Shown here piece by piece: positions 11,301 to 22,251 of a stretch of DNA of 27,042 nt. The stretch's first letter is position 1, and every line of letters begins with the position of its first letter. A program made the position numbers and the translations under genes. The notes under the pieces are model-generated. The model saw only the letters and a program-made list of their open reading frames with translations, did not search any database and was not told where the DNA came from. The stretch comes from Ectocarpus siliculosus (Eukaryota; Sar; Phaeophyceae; Ectocarpales; Ectocarpaceae), in NCBI GenBank assembly GCA_000310025.1, contig FN649734.1, positions 5,060,751-5,087,792 on the forward strand. Direction: 5' to 3'.

Positions 11301-12275
11301 GGCACCCAAGCGTATTAAACAGAGGACACAGAGATCCCTACTGATGGAGTTCGCTCGTGGGAAGGGAATGTCGCTAGTGATCAGTACGAACTGTCCTATG
11401 TGTGCAAGCCTAAGTATCATACATTGTCGGTACCAGTTTGCCGGCACTCGGGGGGCGGGTGTGTATGTGGCTGTGAACCATGAGTCTTTGGGAAACGTAC
11501 GTGCTTGCCAAGCTTCCCGTGACAGGCGATGTTAACCAAGAACGACCGTCGGGGCCGGTGGGCAACCTCGAGGCGCCCGAGATATATATCTGCGGGGGCG
11601 TACGTACGCGGAGCCACACAGCAACATGTGGGCCGACGCCCAAAAACAATGGGAGAGATCGGAAATGCTTTTTGAAGGCAATATATCATACAACAGCAGC
11701 AACCAAATCAGCCGACCAGAACACCAGACCTCCTGACTTAGCTCGACGCTCTTCTACAGGACCTCAACTACGTGGAGCAAGCTCTCGGCGGCCCCTACCT
11801 CCCGGTTGCCGTCTTGCCGGAGAAGGACAAGCTCCTTCTCGCCAAGATGGAGTCGCGTTTGCCCCTCGAGATATTCGAGGAGGTTCTTCGAGCCGCCACG
11901 GACGCCTGCCAGCAGGTACTGCAGGCACACCCCAACAACTCAATCTCGCGCAGTTCGGAGGAATTATATGCACGCCATTCGTCACCCGGTCCAGCTGTGT
12001 TGTTGAGTTATAGCCCAGAGGTTGCTTGCTTCGAGCGATCTCCGACGCGTTCGATCACCGGCTTTCATTTTTCCATCCTCCAGGTCATCCCAAACTTGTC
12101 AGGTTAGCCGCAAGACGGAGTCAAGTAAGCACGCGCGAACATCTTGCCCTCATGGTTAACCCTTTGTCCCATTCACACACAATTGTGTGTGCCATAACGT
12201 CTAAAACAGGTACACGAGGTGCTGCGAGCCGCGGTCAAGGAGCACGCGGGCGCGCTGCTCAGCTCGCAGATTTAG
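8348..12275 (+). CDS. RRP41: Exosome complex component RRP41 (EXOSC4), seven exons
   Basis: Exons: 8348-8449, 8860-8942, 9588-9675, 10286-10365, 11053-11212, 11760-11915, 12210-12275. All six introns are GT-AG and the frame is kept, giving 244 residues, the usual length for RRP41. The protein is one RNase PH fold. Visible motifs in order are LAGLRPDGRRGREIR, ADGSAYLEMGQTK and VKGPREVTRR, then CEYNVAPFSGSERKKRRP, TERKGMEIALAVKEVFE, the QIDIYLHVIQSDGG core, INAASLALVDAGVAM and VACSAGYLDG. RRP41 pairs with RRP45 in the hexameric ring of the RNA exosome, which threads RNA to the catalytic subunits for 3'-5' decay and rRNA processing in nucleus and cytosol. The eukaryotic protein is itself normally without nuclease activity. 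The start context is AGCACCATGG. The gene is divergent from the CS-domain gene and convergent with NDUFS4. I know of no other family that fits as well. Confidence 0.96.
9568..9585 (+). repeat. 18-C homopolymer serving as polypyrimidine tract
   Basis: A run of 18 C lies immediately before the AG (9586-9587) that opens RRP41 exon 3. It takes the place of a mixed polypyrimidine tract at this acceptor. The run is prone to length change by slippage and to sequencing error, but errors in it would not affect the coding frame. Confidence 0.85.
10842..10945 (+). repeat. tRNA-like sequence (tRNA pseudogene or SINE head) in RRP41 intron 4
   Basis: A perfect pol III B box, GGTTCGAAACC, sits at 10923-10933. 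About 50 bases upstream is an A-box-like stretch, TGACTAAGTAGTCTAACGC. Together they resemble the D and T arms of a class II tRNA (Leu/Ser type). The acceptor ends do not pair well, so an intact tRNA is unlikely. The left part is also an inverted repeat: AGCCGA with TCGGCT, TTAGACTA with TAGTCTAA, and a 12-base palindrome GTCAGCGCTGAC at 10865-10876. The octamer TCTACACG occurs at 10820-10827 and again at 10937-10944, which could be a target-site duplication. A degenerate tRNA copy or the head of a SINE is my best reading. Confidence 0.45.
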
Positions 12276-13760
12276 TTACACACGACATCGGCACTACTCC
12301 TGCTTGGGCGTTGCCCTCAAATAACTGGGTTTGATCGGCGGAGTAGTATGTCCGGCTTCCGGCGACTTCGGTATCCTACGAAGCTGGTGGGGGGCGAGGG
12401 CGGAGCTTTTCGCTTAGCTCCGAGGGCGGAGCTTGTCGCTTAGCTCCGAGGGTGGAGCTGTTCTCTTTCTCTACGCTTGAACATTTCCGGCTGAGTTGTG
12501 ACTCGTTTCTTCCCGTCGCCTGTTGTGAACGCTTGACGCCGACCGGTCAATCAAGTCACCCCGTGTTCAACGAAACAAACAGCACAACCGGAGTTTTCCC
12601 CTAACTCAGAGGGTGTTGCTCTCCGTCGTGTGTATTATTCCATTGCTTTCGTGCCGTGCGAGAGTTGTCGGCGATTCGATGTTGGGTTGATGCGGGGGGG
12701 TTGAGGATCGATCGTGCTTTGAGGACAATTGTGTGTGAAATTCCGTTCAAGGGCTGCTACCTGCGATGCACGGGTAGCGGGTCGAGGAGGCTAGAGAATG
12801 CGAACAACAAGTCAAGAAGGGTCAGGTGAAAGTCTTGCTTCAACAGAAAAAAGGTTCACACTCCTATCCCCCTCGGTCAAAATCACAAGATCACGCTTCT
12901 TTTTCCTCCACGGGACACCGTTCCCAACAAATCCCACCACCGAACTATTGGAACATGAACCAGTTTTTACCCCCTAAACGAGTAGACCGGCCGGATACGG
13001 ATCACTTTTCCGAGCGGGTGTCCGTGTCTCATTCCCGCTAAAACTTTTCCAAGAACGGAGACACCGCTCTTGTCTTGGAGTCCTGGTCATGCTAAACTGC
13101 TGGCAAAAAGGACAACAGCTCGGCGAATCCTTGGCCGTCCGCCAAAACCTCCAGTAGCAGCACGCAACCGATCTCTGAGTCGAGACTCGTCCAAATTTAC
13201 CGTCCTGTCCCCGCACAGAACCACAGTAGTCGTAGTCCCGAGATTGATTTGATATTGCGTTTTACTTTTGTTCCGGGTTGCCGTGCTGGCGGACCGGCGC
13301 CGTACCCACAAAGTTGAGTGGTCGTTCGTAGTGGCTAGCCCCTGCCGTCGGGAACGTGAACTGCCTGCCGATTTTCATTCGGGGGAGGGGAGGTTCGGGG
13401 GGCATCAACGGTGAAATTGTTTTTGCTCAATTGGAAGCTTGTCTGTCCAACAAAAAAAACACTGCCAGGCGCTGCTGTTCTCCCAAAGTGTAACCATCAC
13501 CTGCGTCTTCCACACTGATCCGACCAGGGATATTCGACACTCCGCGAAAGCTGTGCAGAGAGTCGACACCAACGAGTGGGAAAAACAGCGACTCATACGA
13601 AATGTGCACAACTCAGGGGAAAAGACACAATACTAGTAGCAGCAATACGCAACACTAGTAGCAGCACTAACACCCACAGCAGCGCCGCTCCGCACAACAA
13701 CAGCAATACAGCAGCTGGAGGCCACGCAGAGGGGAACAACCACGCCTCCCCAAGATAAAC
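12276..13760. other. Convergent 3' region between RRP41 and NDUFS4
   Basis: About 1.5 kb separates the two facing stop codons. No exon with family support was found. It should hold both 3' untranslated regions. Apart from the 26-base repeat at 12395, I see only scattered simple sequence. Confidence 0.6.
12395..12465 (+). repeat. 26-base tandem repeat after RRP41
   Basis: Two near-identical 26-base units (12395-12420 and 12421-12446, differing at one base) are followed by a partial third from 12447. Each full unit contains GGAGC and GCTC arms around a short pyrimidine-rich spacer, so each can form a small stem-loop. The repeat begins 120 bases after the RRP41 stop, probably in its 3' untranslated region. 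Confidence 0.85.
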
Positions 13761-16700
13761 TCACTGTGTCTTTGTCCCGTTGACCTTGAGGTCGTGCTCC
13801 ACGTTGTGCGGCAGGAAGTTGTGTGAGTAGGCAAACTTGCCGAACACCGCCTCGCGCTTCGCCGGTGCCTTCACCTGGTACGCGTGGCAGGCACACCGGG
13901 GAAGGAATCGACGTTGAACGACGTGTTGTTGGCACTGCTGATGCTGTCGTCATGATTTTTGCACTCGGAACCACTTCCGTGACGTCTAAACGCCTGAGAG
14001 CTCCAAAACATTGCGCGTTGTCGGACCATTTCGAGACGAAAACATATCTGTGGTCACAGCCAAAGTCAACACGCCAGCAAGCCACAAAATACAACACAGA
14101 GAACAACAACACCGAGCACGGAGGGACGCTAGCAACGTAGCGCGGACAGGCCCCAGCAGCACGAGAGAACTCAACCACAAATACAAATACTATTAGTAGT
14201 ACTGCCAGCACCAACAACGTTGTCACGCCGACAAATTCCTGCCAACCCTGGTTTGTACAAGTTTTGAGGTTTCGCTCAAGGGTCAGAGAGCGCGCCCGTT
14301 GGGCCGATAGTGCTGCAGCATGCTTGGGTCTCACGTGAGTCGAGCTTCGCGGGTGCCCATGCACCAACGCCTACTACCAGATGCAAGGACGGGGCCACAT
14401 CCAACAACTCGAATTTCTTTCCAACACCGATCGAGCATTCGGCGCACCCGTCGCCCGCAGAATCACGTGCAACACACACGTAGAAATACGTAGGGAGAGT
14501 TTTTCTTTGTCACCTCGTACTTCCAGCCCCTCTTCTGGCAGAACTTAACCGCCTGCTCCGGCGTGCTGAAGCTGAGCTGCATGTTCGACATCGGATCGCC
14601 GGTGCTGGTCCATCCCATCAGGGGGTTAGACCAGCGCTCCTGGTTTGGGGTGAACAGTCAACGACGGCAAGGCGAGGTTCAATTCAATACTGCGTGGTCA
14701 CTTCAATACTTCAGATAACAAAAAGCGACGCATGTATCACTACGCAAGAGCACACCATCCACTTTCCGCCACAGAGATGCACACACTACCATTACACCTG
14801 TACACCAGGAGCGGGCTGGCCCAAAACAAAGCGCCCCGTCCACCGTAGGTTGCACAAGATACCACTCACCCCCCACCCCCTAGACCGATCATCAAAGCTA
14901 CCATTCTCCACCAAGATGAGGACGTCAACACCAAGCGAGATTCCGGAAAGCTCTCCGCGAGACGATTCCAACGCCGCCATGTTCGGCAGCATCGTCACTG
15001 TGCGTGCTGCAGAGGAATCGAGCTTTGAAAATCATCCCACCGCGTGTGGTACCATTCGCAAACAAACGTTCTCAGAACTAGATATTTTTTTCTGGTGGTG
15101 ATACTTACCCCCTTGGTACCCGCTACCAACGCTGTCACGCTCCCCTCCGTGACCAAGCTCGTCAACAAAAAAAACGAAATCAGGCACCGACCTTCTGCTT
15201 GAAGGTGAGGTTCCAGCCGTAAAGGCCGCCCGCGGTTCCCGTGGTGGTGGCAGGCTTGCTCTTCTGCGCGATGATCACCTTGCGCCCGGCCACCGTGGGG
15301 GGCAACGGGTCCAGGGCTAACGCCTCCTCGGGGTTTTCCGGGAAAGGCTCGTCGCGCGTCGAGTACATCGGCGGCGACACTGCCGTCGCGAAATAAACGT
15401 GACGGCGAGGGGGGCGTCCCATATTGTGTTATGGTGATGGTGACGTTGTCGTTGTGGTTGTTGTTGCTGTTGTCCCAACAACAAAAACCAATAGGACCTC
15501 CATCCAGTACCACTTCTTCCCTGTGCTGGTTCAAAGAAAAGTACGCTCTTCTACGACAGCTGGGGGCCCGCTAGAAAGTGGTCTGAATCGAATCAGGGGG
15601 TTGCCCGATAGAAGGCGTTCCTTTTCAGCTGCACCACCACTGTCTTACAGAGCCCCCCCACTGCTATAGCTCAACACACAGGAAGACCAAGTCTCGAGGA
15701 GAGCAAGTGATGGTCGGGTGGTATGCGAAGGAAAGGCCTAGGTGCACGATGCGCGGCCATCTGCTATGGCATAGCTGGTCTCCTTACGGGACTTACAGCC
15801 GCGTTTACGACAAACAGCGAGGGGGTGTGGGTGCTCCTAAGTCCTAAGTCAATAGATGGGAGGCGACAGCGATTTTAAGTGATGATTCGCGTCATGTTGA
15901 AAACGGCATTCCCTGTGATTTCTCGGAAATGTAAATATGCGTTGTACATAACATAACATACACGAAGGAGTAACTGTTCGAGATGATACCCCCCTCACCG
16001 CGAATGCGCGCGGGAGGGCTGAGTATTGTCGATCGAGTCGTGACAAGAGAGAGGTAAACATCTGTTTACAGCAGTATCAGTGTGTTGGGGGGCGGTCGAG
16101 ACACCCTTAAAAATGCAGACACACAGAAAAGCCATTCTCGGTGAATCTTGACTTCGTGAAAGGACCGTGTCTAGCTAGAAGCATATCGGTGGCGAGCGAG
16201 TTGTGTACTCAGCAGCACACAACGGTCACGCGGTTACAGCACCTCTATTCTCTCTTCTCTCCTTCTGTCAACGCAACATACAGGGGGGCCCGGCAACCAA
16301 AATACGTCACACCCGCAGGAGCGAAAAGCATGTCTTTCTACTACTGCTGTACTATCCGCTTCTGGCGCAAAAAGCATGGTGCAACTGCCGGCCAGGTACA
16401 GCTACCCCAATTACCAGCTCCAGCTAACGCCGCTTGACGGGGCAAGCGCTACGTCAACTCGGCCAACATCACAGCAGTGCAAGAAGAATCCGCAGAGATG
16501 GGACTCTCAGGAACATACGCCGCTTGCTTGACTGTCATCTACTTGCATGTTGCTCCTCGTCTCCTCGTACTACATACCCGTGATCAAAAACAGGAACTCA
16601 ATAATCATAGACGTGTCGCTCCGCTATCAGCCGTGGCTCACCCGTGTTGTTCTGGGCCTCTAACACTACGTCCAAGGCTCGCATCTGTGCGACCTTTTTC

Positions 16701-16840
16701 GCCTCCTCCTCCTCCGGAGTAGGCTTCGGCTTGTCCGGCGGCTTTGCGCTGAAGGCTCGCGAAGACGCGCGGCTCGCCGCGGCGGCCAGAGCCGCCGCTG
16801 GTCTGGCGCCGTGAGAACCCGTCGCACGTGCGGCAAGCAT
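13761..16840 (-). CDS. NDUFS4: NADH dehydrogenase [ubiquinone] iron-sulfur protein 4, four exons
   Basis: Exons on the minus strand: 16840-16642, 15379-15192, 14639-14514, 13874-13761. All three introns are GT-AG, giving 208 residues. The N-terminus (MLAARATGSHGARPAA, then Ala/Ser/Arg-rich to about residue 31) has the look of a mitochondrial targeting peptide. Then come a charged linker, VAGRKVIIAQKSKPATTTG, YGWNLTFKQK and the family signature ERWSNPLMGWTSTGDPMSNM. After that follow LSFSTPEQAVKFCQKRGWKY and a Lys/His-rich tail. These match the 18-kDa (AQDQ) accessory subunit of respiratory complex I. It sits on the matrix arm near the NADH-oxidising module, helps assembly and stability, and binds no iron-sulfur cluster itself. 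The frame stays open upstream to a Met at 17011, but the Met at 16840 fits the targeting peptide best. The gene is head-to-head with the CoA decarboxylase, 239 bases between starts. Confidence 0.95.
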
Positions 16841-17079
16841 GCTGCAGCTGCTGACTTGGAGTCTTTGACACTGCTGATGTGACAGACGTCTGCTCTGCCT
16901 CGGCTCTGTCATCTGTCTCCTGGTCGGTCTGTCTCCTTCACGGAGCCCCTTTGTCCCGTCGGAGATTTCGGAGATCGTGTGCACTCGAAGAAAGAGGGGA
17001 CACTGCTCCACCGCTTCTGCAACAAGCTGCGCAGCACTCTGCGCAGCAGGCGTGTAGTGGTCCGTGGTCGGTGGTTCCC
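16841..17079. promoter_or_regulatory. Compact bidirectional upstream region, NDUFS4 and PPCDC
   Basis: Only 239 bases lie between the two divergent start codons, so both promoters and both 5' untranslated regions must share or overlap it. I see no TATA box or clear CCAAT box. Both reading frames stay open into it (a plus-strand Met at 16879, a minus-strand Met at 17011), so a longer N-terminus for either protein cannot be excluded. Confidence 0.55.
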
Positions 17080-20000
17080 ATGGCTGAAGGGCGCACGAGG
17101 CCGAGAATACTGCTATGTGTCAGTGGGAGCGTCGCTGTGGTCAAGGTCCCACAGCTTGCGGCAATGCTCGCGGAGTTTGCAGAGGTGTGCGAAATATCGC
17201 TGGCGTTGGCATGGTTTACGACACAGCACATTGAACCTGAGAGCTAACAAGGAACACTGGAATACGATGAGGCGCTTGCGTAAGAAGCATTTGGGAAGTA
17301 ATCAGCCGCCACGAAGGCTCAAACAAAGCCTCACGGTGTCCACCGAATTCGTACCCAAACCCAAAAAAATGCAAAACGACTGTGATCCAAAAAAACATGC
17401 AAATAAAGTACCAAACGGTGTTGCAAGCAATATGAAGCTGCGGAGCGTTTTCGTACCGCGGAGAACATCATCACCGTAGATACCGATGACGGCGGTGTTT
17501 CCTGTGGCACGAAACTCTCTGTGTTCAGGTTCGACGAGGGATCAACTGATGTCAGGACGCAGAGATCACATCAACCCGTCGACAGAACCTATCTATCTCC
17601 TACAGGTCGACACGGCATCTCAAAACGTCATTGAATTGACTCATCGTCGCATTGGTATGCATATGCATACCACACATCAAGGAGGGCGAACAAGCACAGC
17701 AGACGCACAGACAGAGGCTGCCCGGTGTGCCCGGATATAAAACAAATATGGTTGAAAGTTGTATGTTCTTCGTCAACAGACAGCAGTTGTGTCTTGCCGA
17801 CTCCAGCAATAAACAATTCGCCGACGGTTGAAACCACGAACAAGAGGGGCGGTTTCTCCACAACCAATGATTGAGGTCGGACCTTCAGAACAAAACTGGA
17901 GGTCAACGTCCACCCGATCGAGGTTTGTGGCAGGGGGATCAGACACGCATAAAACGTGTGTGCTTCATCGGTGCCAATAAACGTGCAAGACGGTCAGAGT
18001 CGCTTACTCCCAAACCCCAATATCAAGCGGCTGAAGGCGAGACCACCGGTGCTTCGGACGCAAAGCATAGATCGACACTATTTAGCAAGCCGACGGGAAC
18101 ACGCAGCCTTGGAGGTCGTCCGCATTCTGAGGGCTACGTGATAGTCTCTTCTGCACTCCTGTAGTAGTGATGTGTGTGATACCGGCCCTTGGCGCCACTG
18201 CCGCTCCATGGTTGTTTGAGCCCGTGTGTTTCTCGGCAGGGGGGGTTGGTAAAAACGGATGTCGGGTCGGTGCACACATTCAAATTAGTCTTGACTCATG
18301 GCACGACGCGCTCTCCGTACAAATAGAGCTGGGTGACTCAGACCCGATCTGGCCTTCGCGTGTCTGTTATGGCTTGGGGCGGATGCTTCAATGGTGTCGT
18401 GTCGCCATTGCGGGTTGGCCGGTGGTACGCGATGTAGGTGAAGTCTTCAAAGGCACTACAATAGCAACAACACGCACAGTGGAGACACACCTGTCGTTTC
18501 ACGGATCGGGGGAAACGGTGCCCCTGCACGTGAATTTTCATGGGTAACTGACGTGCCAAGAGCCGCGGTATAAATGATATAGGCAGCAGCGGCAACTGAA
18601 AACTAAAACGGCCAAAACAATCCAAAACAATACAGCTGGGTCGAGGGAGCTTGGGTGGGAGTGCCCATCCGAAAATTATATTAACACGTCTACGCCGGGC
18701 ACGCTAGATCAAACGAACCAGACCAACATGTCGGTGTCGAGAAACGCAAGATGCGAAGGCGAGCAAGGTCCGTGTAGATTTTCTTGGCGCTTCTGTTGTC
18801 TACAAAAGGACTACATCTACTACTGTATCGACCCCGCTCCAGAGATGACGTAGCGCTCTTCATACGCCTTTCGAACCTCTCGCTCGAAGGTTAAGATAGT
18901 GGTGACGGAAGCGAGCAAACACTTCATGGACAGGAGCGAGGCCTACAACAGCGACGCCCACGCAGCATTCAGCGCGCTCGACCCTCCCATCCCGGTCCTT
19001 GGAGATGCGGACGAATGGGGGGCCTGGGATGCCGTCGGGGACCCCGTATTGCACATACAGGTTTGGCTCGATACGTGGGTGGGAGGGAGGAGTATGTTAA
19101 GATTGGTTGGTGAGAACCTCAGGAAAAACGTCAATGTCTTGCGGTACAACTATTGAGTTTTTTTTACTCTCTCCCTCTTGGGGGTGGGTCGTGCTGTGCT
19201 TGACGCCGCTGGCTGTAATTTTGCGGCCCGTTGTTACCAACAAAGGGCTCCCTGCTGACTCGTGTTGTCTGTCCGAATGTTGCGTGGTTGCCCCCACGGG
19301 TCCGTGCTCACGGCTTTCGATGGCGCGTGCCTCAACAAGCTGCGAGATTGGGCCGACATGTTGCTCGTGGCGCCGCTATCCGCCAACACGCTGGCCAAGC
19401 TGGCCAACGGCTTGTGCGATAACCTTGTGGTGAGGACATACTGTGCACAACGAGGGGATTGGCGCACGCCCGAGTTGTGTTCGTGTTCTACGGTGACAAT
19501 TTGTTCCGTCGCCAGCGTAGAATACGCATCCCCTGCCGCAGCTGCTGTTCAGTACGAGTAAAATTTGGGGGCTTCGGAAGCAAGGATGTCTCGAAAGAAC
19601 ACTACTGTTAGAGGCGAGGAACGGAACGGTTCTCTGGATGAGGGGGCGACACTCGAGGACAACGTGGTGGGATTATCAAGATCACTGTCTTTCGCAGCAA
19701 CTGGGGCATTTTCCACCCGATCCGTCGCCAAGCACTCGAGAACCACATCAACTACACATCATCGGCGATTCAGACCCTCCGTTCGTCGTCCGTTTTCTTG
19801 CGGTCAGACCTGCGTGGCTCGGGCGTGGGATTTTAAGTCGAAGAAGAGTTTCGTGGTTGCCCCTGCCATGAACACGCACATGTGGGAACACCCCATGACG
19901 AACCGGTGCGTGGCGCAGGCGAAAGGGGTTCGTTGTTTCTAGTTATTTATCGTGCATTGGTGGCGACCTACGTAGATTCAACTAGAGACAGCTGCAGAAA

Positions 20001-20974
20001 AATTAAAATGCTTTCCTACGAATACATAGACGCTGACAAGAGCTGTCGTTCGGCTCCTACGTTCCTCTGCGCTTCGGACCCTGTTTTGTACCCAGAAACT
20101 GAACCTTCAAGTTTCGGTTCTACTTCAAGGTACGTTTCGTACTTCCAGTCTCTGCCGGTGTGTGGTCCTCCCGGAGAATGTCTCTTCTGTCGATCCGTTC
20201 CGTCCCATGCCTCCTCTAACTCGATGCAGGCATTGTCCTCAAATTCGTTTCTCCATTTTCTGTGTGGCGACAGGCATTTATCCGCCTTGACGGAGTTGGG
20301 TGTGGCAGTCGTGCCACCAGCTTCCAAGAAATTGGCTTGTGGAGACATAGGCAAGTGCTTGTGGAGGCAGACGTGCTTTCAACGCCTTGTTTGTGTTTAG
20401 ACATGGCGTCAAGTACTATGCGTATTGCGAACGTGTGATGCGTTCTACCCCTTCGGGGCTGTTGCTGCTGTTGCTTCCGCCATCATCCTGTTCATGGAAT
20501 GTACACTCGTTGCTGTGCTGTTGTTGCGTTTGTTATTCACTGCATAGTGCATAACCTTGAGGTGTACTACTGTAGGCCACGAATCGGAGGCGAATTTTGT
20601 CGCTTCCGAGCTCTGATACATGCCGACGGCGCCATTCGCTTGACTGTAGTCGTATGATGGTAGCCGTTTCTTGGCAAAATCGAGTGTCCCTGCTGGGGAC
20701 TGAGGTCGGGCACGTCTAATACGATAGACCCCCCCTCCTGCTAAACGTAGGAGCGGTTCTCAGGAACGACTCTCCGTCTTGACAGGGACGCGTTGTCATT
20801 GGTCAAACTACCGGAGGACATCAACAACTGAATTTAGCCACCCTCCGTCCCCCTTGTCTCTCTCGGCTCGCTCTTGTGCTGCTCGGAGAAGGTGTTGGAG
20901 CGCTGGCTGACGTGCAGGATGTGTGTGTCAAGGCAAAGCAATGCGTCGGGGGGATCGTTCCACCGCCAAGATGA
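17080..20974 (+). CDS. PPCDC: Phosphopantothenoylcysteine decarboxylase (HAL3/CoaC family), six exons
   Basis: Exons: 17080-17184, 18890-19060, 19340-19429, 19808-19905, 20274-20350, 20892-20974, giving 207 residues, near the family's usual length of about 200. The enzyme is an FMN flavoprotein that decarboxylates 4'-phosphopantothenoylcysteine to 4'-phosphopantetheine in coenzyme A synthesis. Motifs in order are RILLCVSGSVAVVKVP (flavin-binding start), VKIVVTEASKHF and DPVLHIQLRDWAD with the family's active-site His. Then come LLVAPLSANTLAKLANGLCDN, the substrate clamp APAMNTHMW, and PPASKKLACGD with the catalytic Cys. Exon 6 supplies VGALADVQDV, where most relatives have GAMAE. The first four introns are GT-AG. 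The last uses GCAAGT as donor, and only this join restores the family sequence. Intron 1 is the longest of the window, 1,705 bases. An in-frame Met at 16879 would add a long Cys/Ser-rich leader and seems less likely. A regulatory HAL3-like role is possible as well. Confidence 0.93.
17185..18889 (+). other. Long intron 1 of PPCDC
   Basis: This 1,705-base intron separates MAEGRTRP to AEFAE from VKIVVTEAS. It begins GTGTGCG and ends CTCGAAG. I find no nested gene or transposon protein. It contains one perfect 20-base palindrome at 17653-17672. Open frames inside are short, overlapping and without motifs. Confidence 0.75.
20351..20891 (+). other. GC-AG intron 5 of PPCDC
   Basis: The exon ends ATAG and the intron starts GCAAGT, the usual extended form of the minor GC donor. 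It ends GGAGAAG. Joining 20350 to 20892 turns ACGDI-G into ACGDIGVGALADV, matching the family. Reading through gives an unrelated tail to a stop at 20400, and the nearest GT donor (GTGCTT) does not restore the motif. Confidence 0.8.
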
Positions 20975-22251
20975 CGGCAAACGCCGCATATGTTGCATCT
21001 TTCGTTTGGTTCTAGAGATCACGGCAGTTGTCATATACGAGGACTTTAAGCTCACCGGCAGTGACCTAGAGCTGTACCCTTGAGGTCGACAGCGATAGGT
21101 ATTGGTTGCAGCAATCGTTTGTGTGTGAGGAGGCGCTTCGGGGGTACAAGCTTCCTTCCTGGGCCTACAATCGATGTCCGATGCCATGGTTCTTGTTGTA
21201 CAGCGTGTGTTGTGCGGCACCTGGAAAAGCGCCAGATAGATGCGCTCTGCGGTTCTTGTGCTCCGTCACCCGTCATGTCGCCGTTTGTCTCTCTTGAGGG
21301 AGGGAAAACGTCGAATATCGCGGCTTGGTATTCACGGGGAGTGTACCTAGTAGTGCAGGATGTTTCGATGGCCAGACCTTTTCAGCGTCATCGTTTGGTT
21401 TTGTCAAAACTACTCCGCGACCGCTCTTCATGCGAACGGCTGCTGCTGCTGCTGCTGCTTGCTGTCGCCATGACTAGGTGCGTTTTCGGTTGTGCAGCAC
21501 TACTTCAGATCGTGGCGGTCTAGCGTCTCGATGACGGCCGTTGTTGGTAGCACAGTAGCCCAGTTCCATATCACTCAGAGCACGAGATTTGTATTTATAG
21601 GAACATCTACAATATCCTCTGCACATCTAGTTCCGTCGCTCGCACTGTCTATGTATCTACCCTAAGCTCTTGCCTCGCCTACTACGAGCTACGATATCGA
21701 GGTACTGCAATACGCGGACCAATACTCTACAGTACAAGACGAGGTCAACGCGTGAGGGCACTCCTCTATGGGTGTCTTTTAAGCCTTGCCGTGGGGGACA
21801 GATTAACCCCGAGAGCGTCACCTTGCCATCGCCTTTAACACAAAATGGGGTACAAAGTACTCGTCGTGTGAGACAGAGTGTATTCTACAGCATACGGTCG
21901 TCAACACCACACGTTTACTTACATGTGGACAACCTATACAGAAGTTCACCTCACAATCCACATTAGCCTAACCAGGGACATTCATACACTTGTACACCTC
22001 CATCCCTAGGAGGGACACCCACCCGACAACTTAACTCCTGGAAAGGGATAGAGCAAGCACATCGTACAATGCACGACAAGGCAGGAGATGGAGGAGGGCA
22101 AGACTCCACCCGCTGGAGGGGACAATCACAAGACCAATCCACCCAGGGAGAGGAAGAGAGGAACACTTCTGAAAATACATGGTCATAGAGACGTTGACAC
22201 CCTCGACAGGATCTCCACAAATGGCACGCCCCGAAGCAGGGACTCCTGCGG
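20975..22251. other. Convergent 3' region between PPCDC and msrA
   Basis: About 1.3 kb lies between facing stop codons. Several frames stay open for 60-147 codons, for instance 21080-21523 on the plus strand with a Leu run from CTG repeats at 21440-21460. None shows a family motif or a start and splice pattern like the real genes. I read it as two 3' untranslated regions plus spacer. Confidence 0.6.

Noticed and set aside
13633-14367. Minus-strand open frame of 244 codons
   Set aside because: It covers NDUFS4 exon 4 and intron 3 in a different frame from the recognised NDUFS4 protein and shows no motif.
19905-19941. Read-through of PPCDC exon 4 to the stop at 19940
   Set aside because: It would lose the ACGD catalytic segment. 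The donor GTGCGT after AACCG joins to exon 5 and restores the family sequence TNRHLSALTELGV.
21080-21523. Plus-strand open frame of 147 codons after PPCDC
   Set aside because: It has no motif, a Leu run produced by CTG repeats, and lies between two facing stop codons. It is most likely 3' untranslated sequence.
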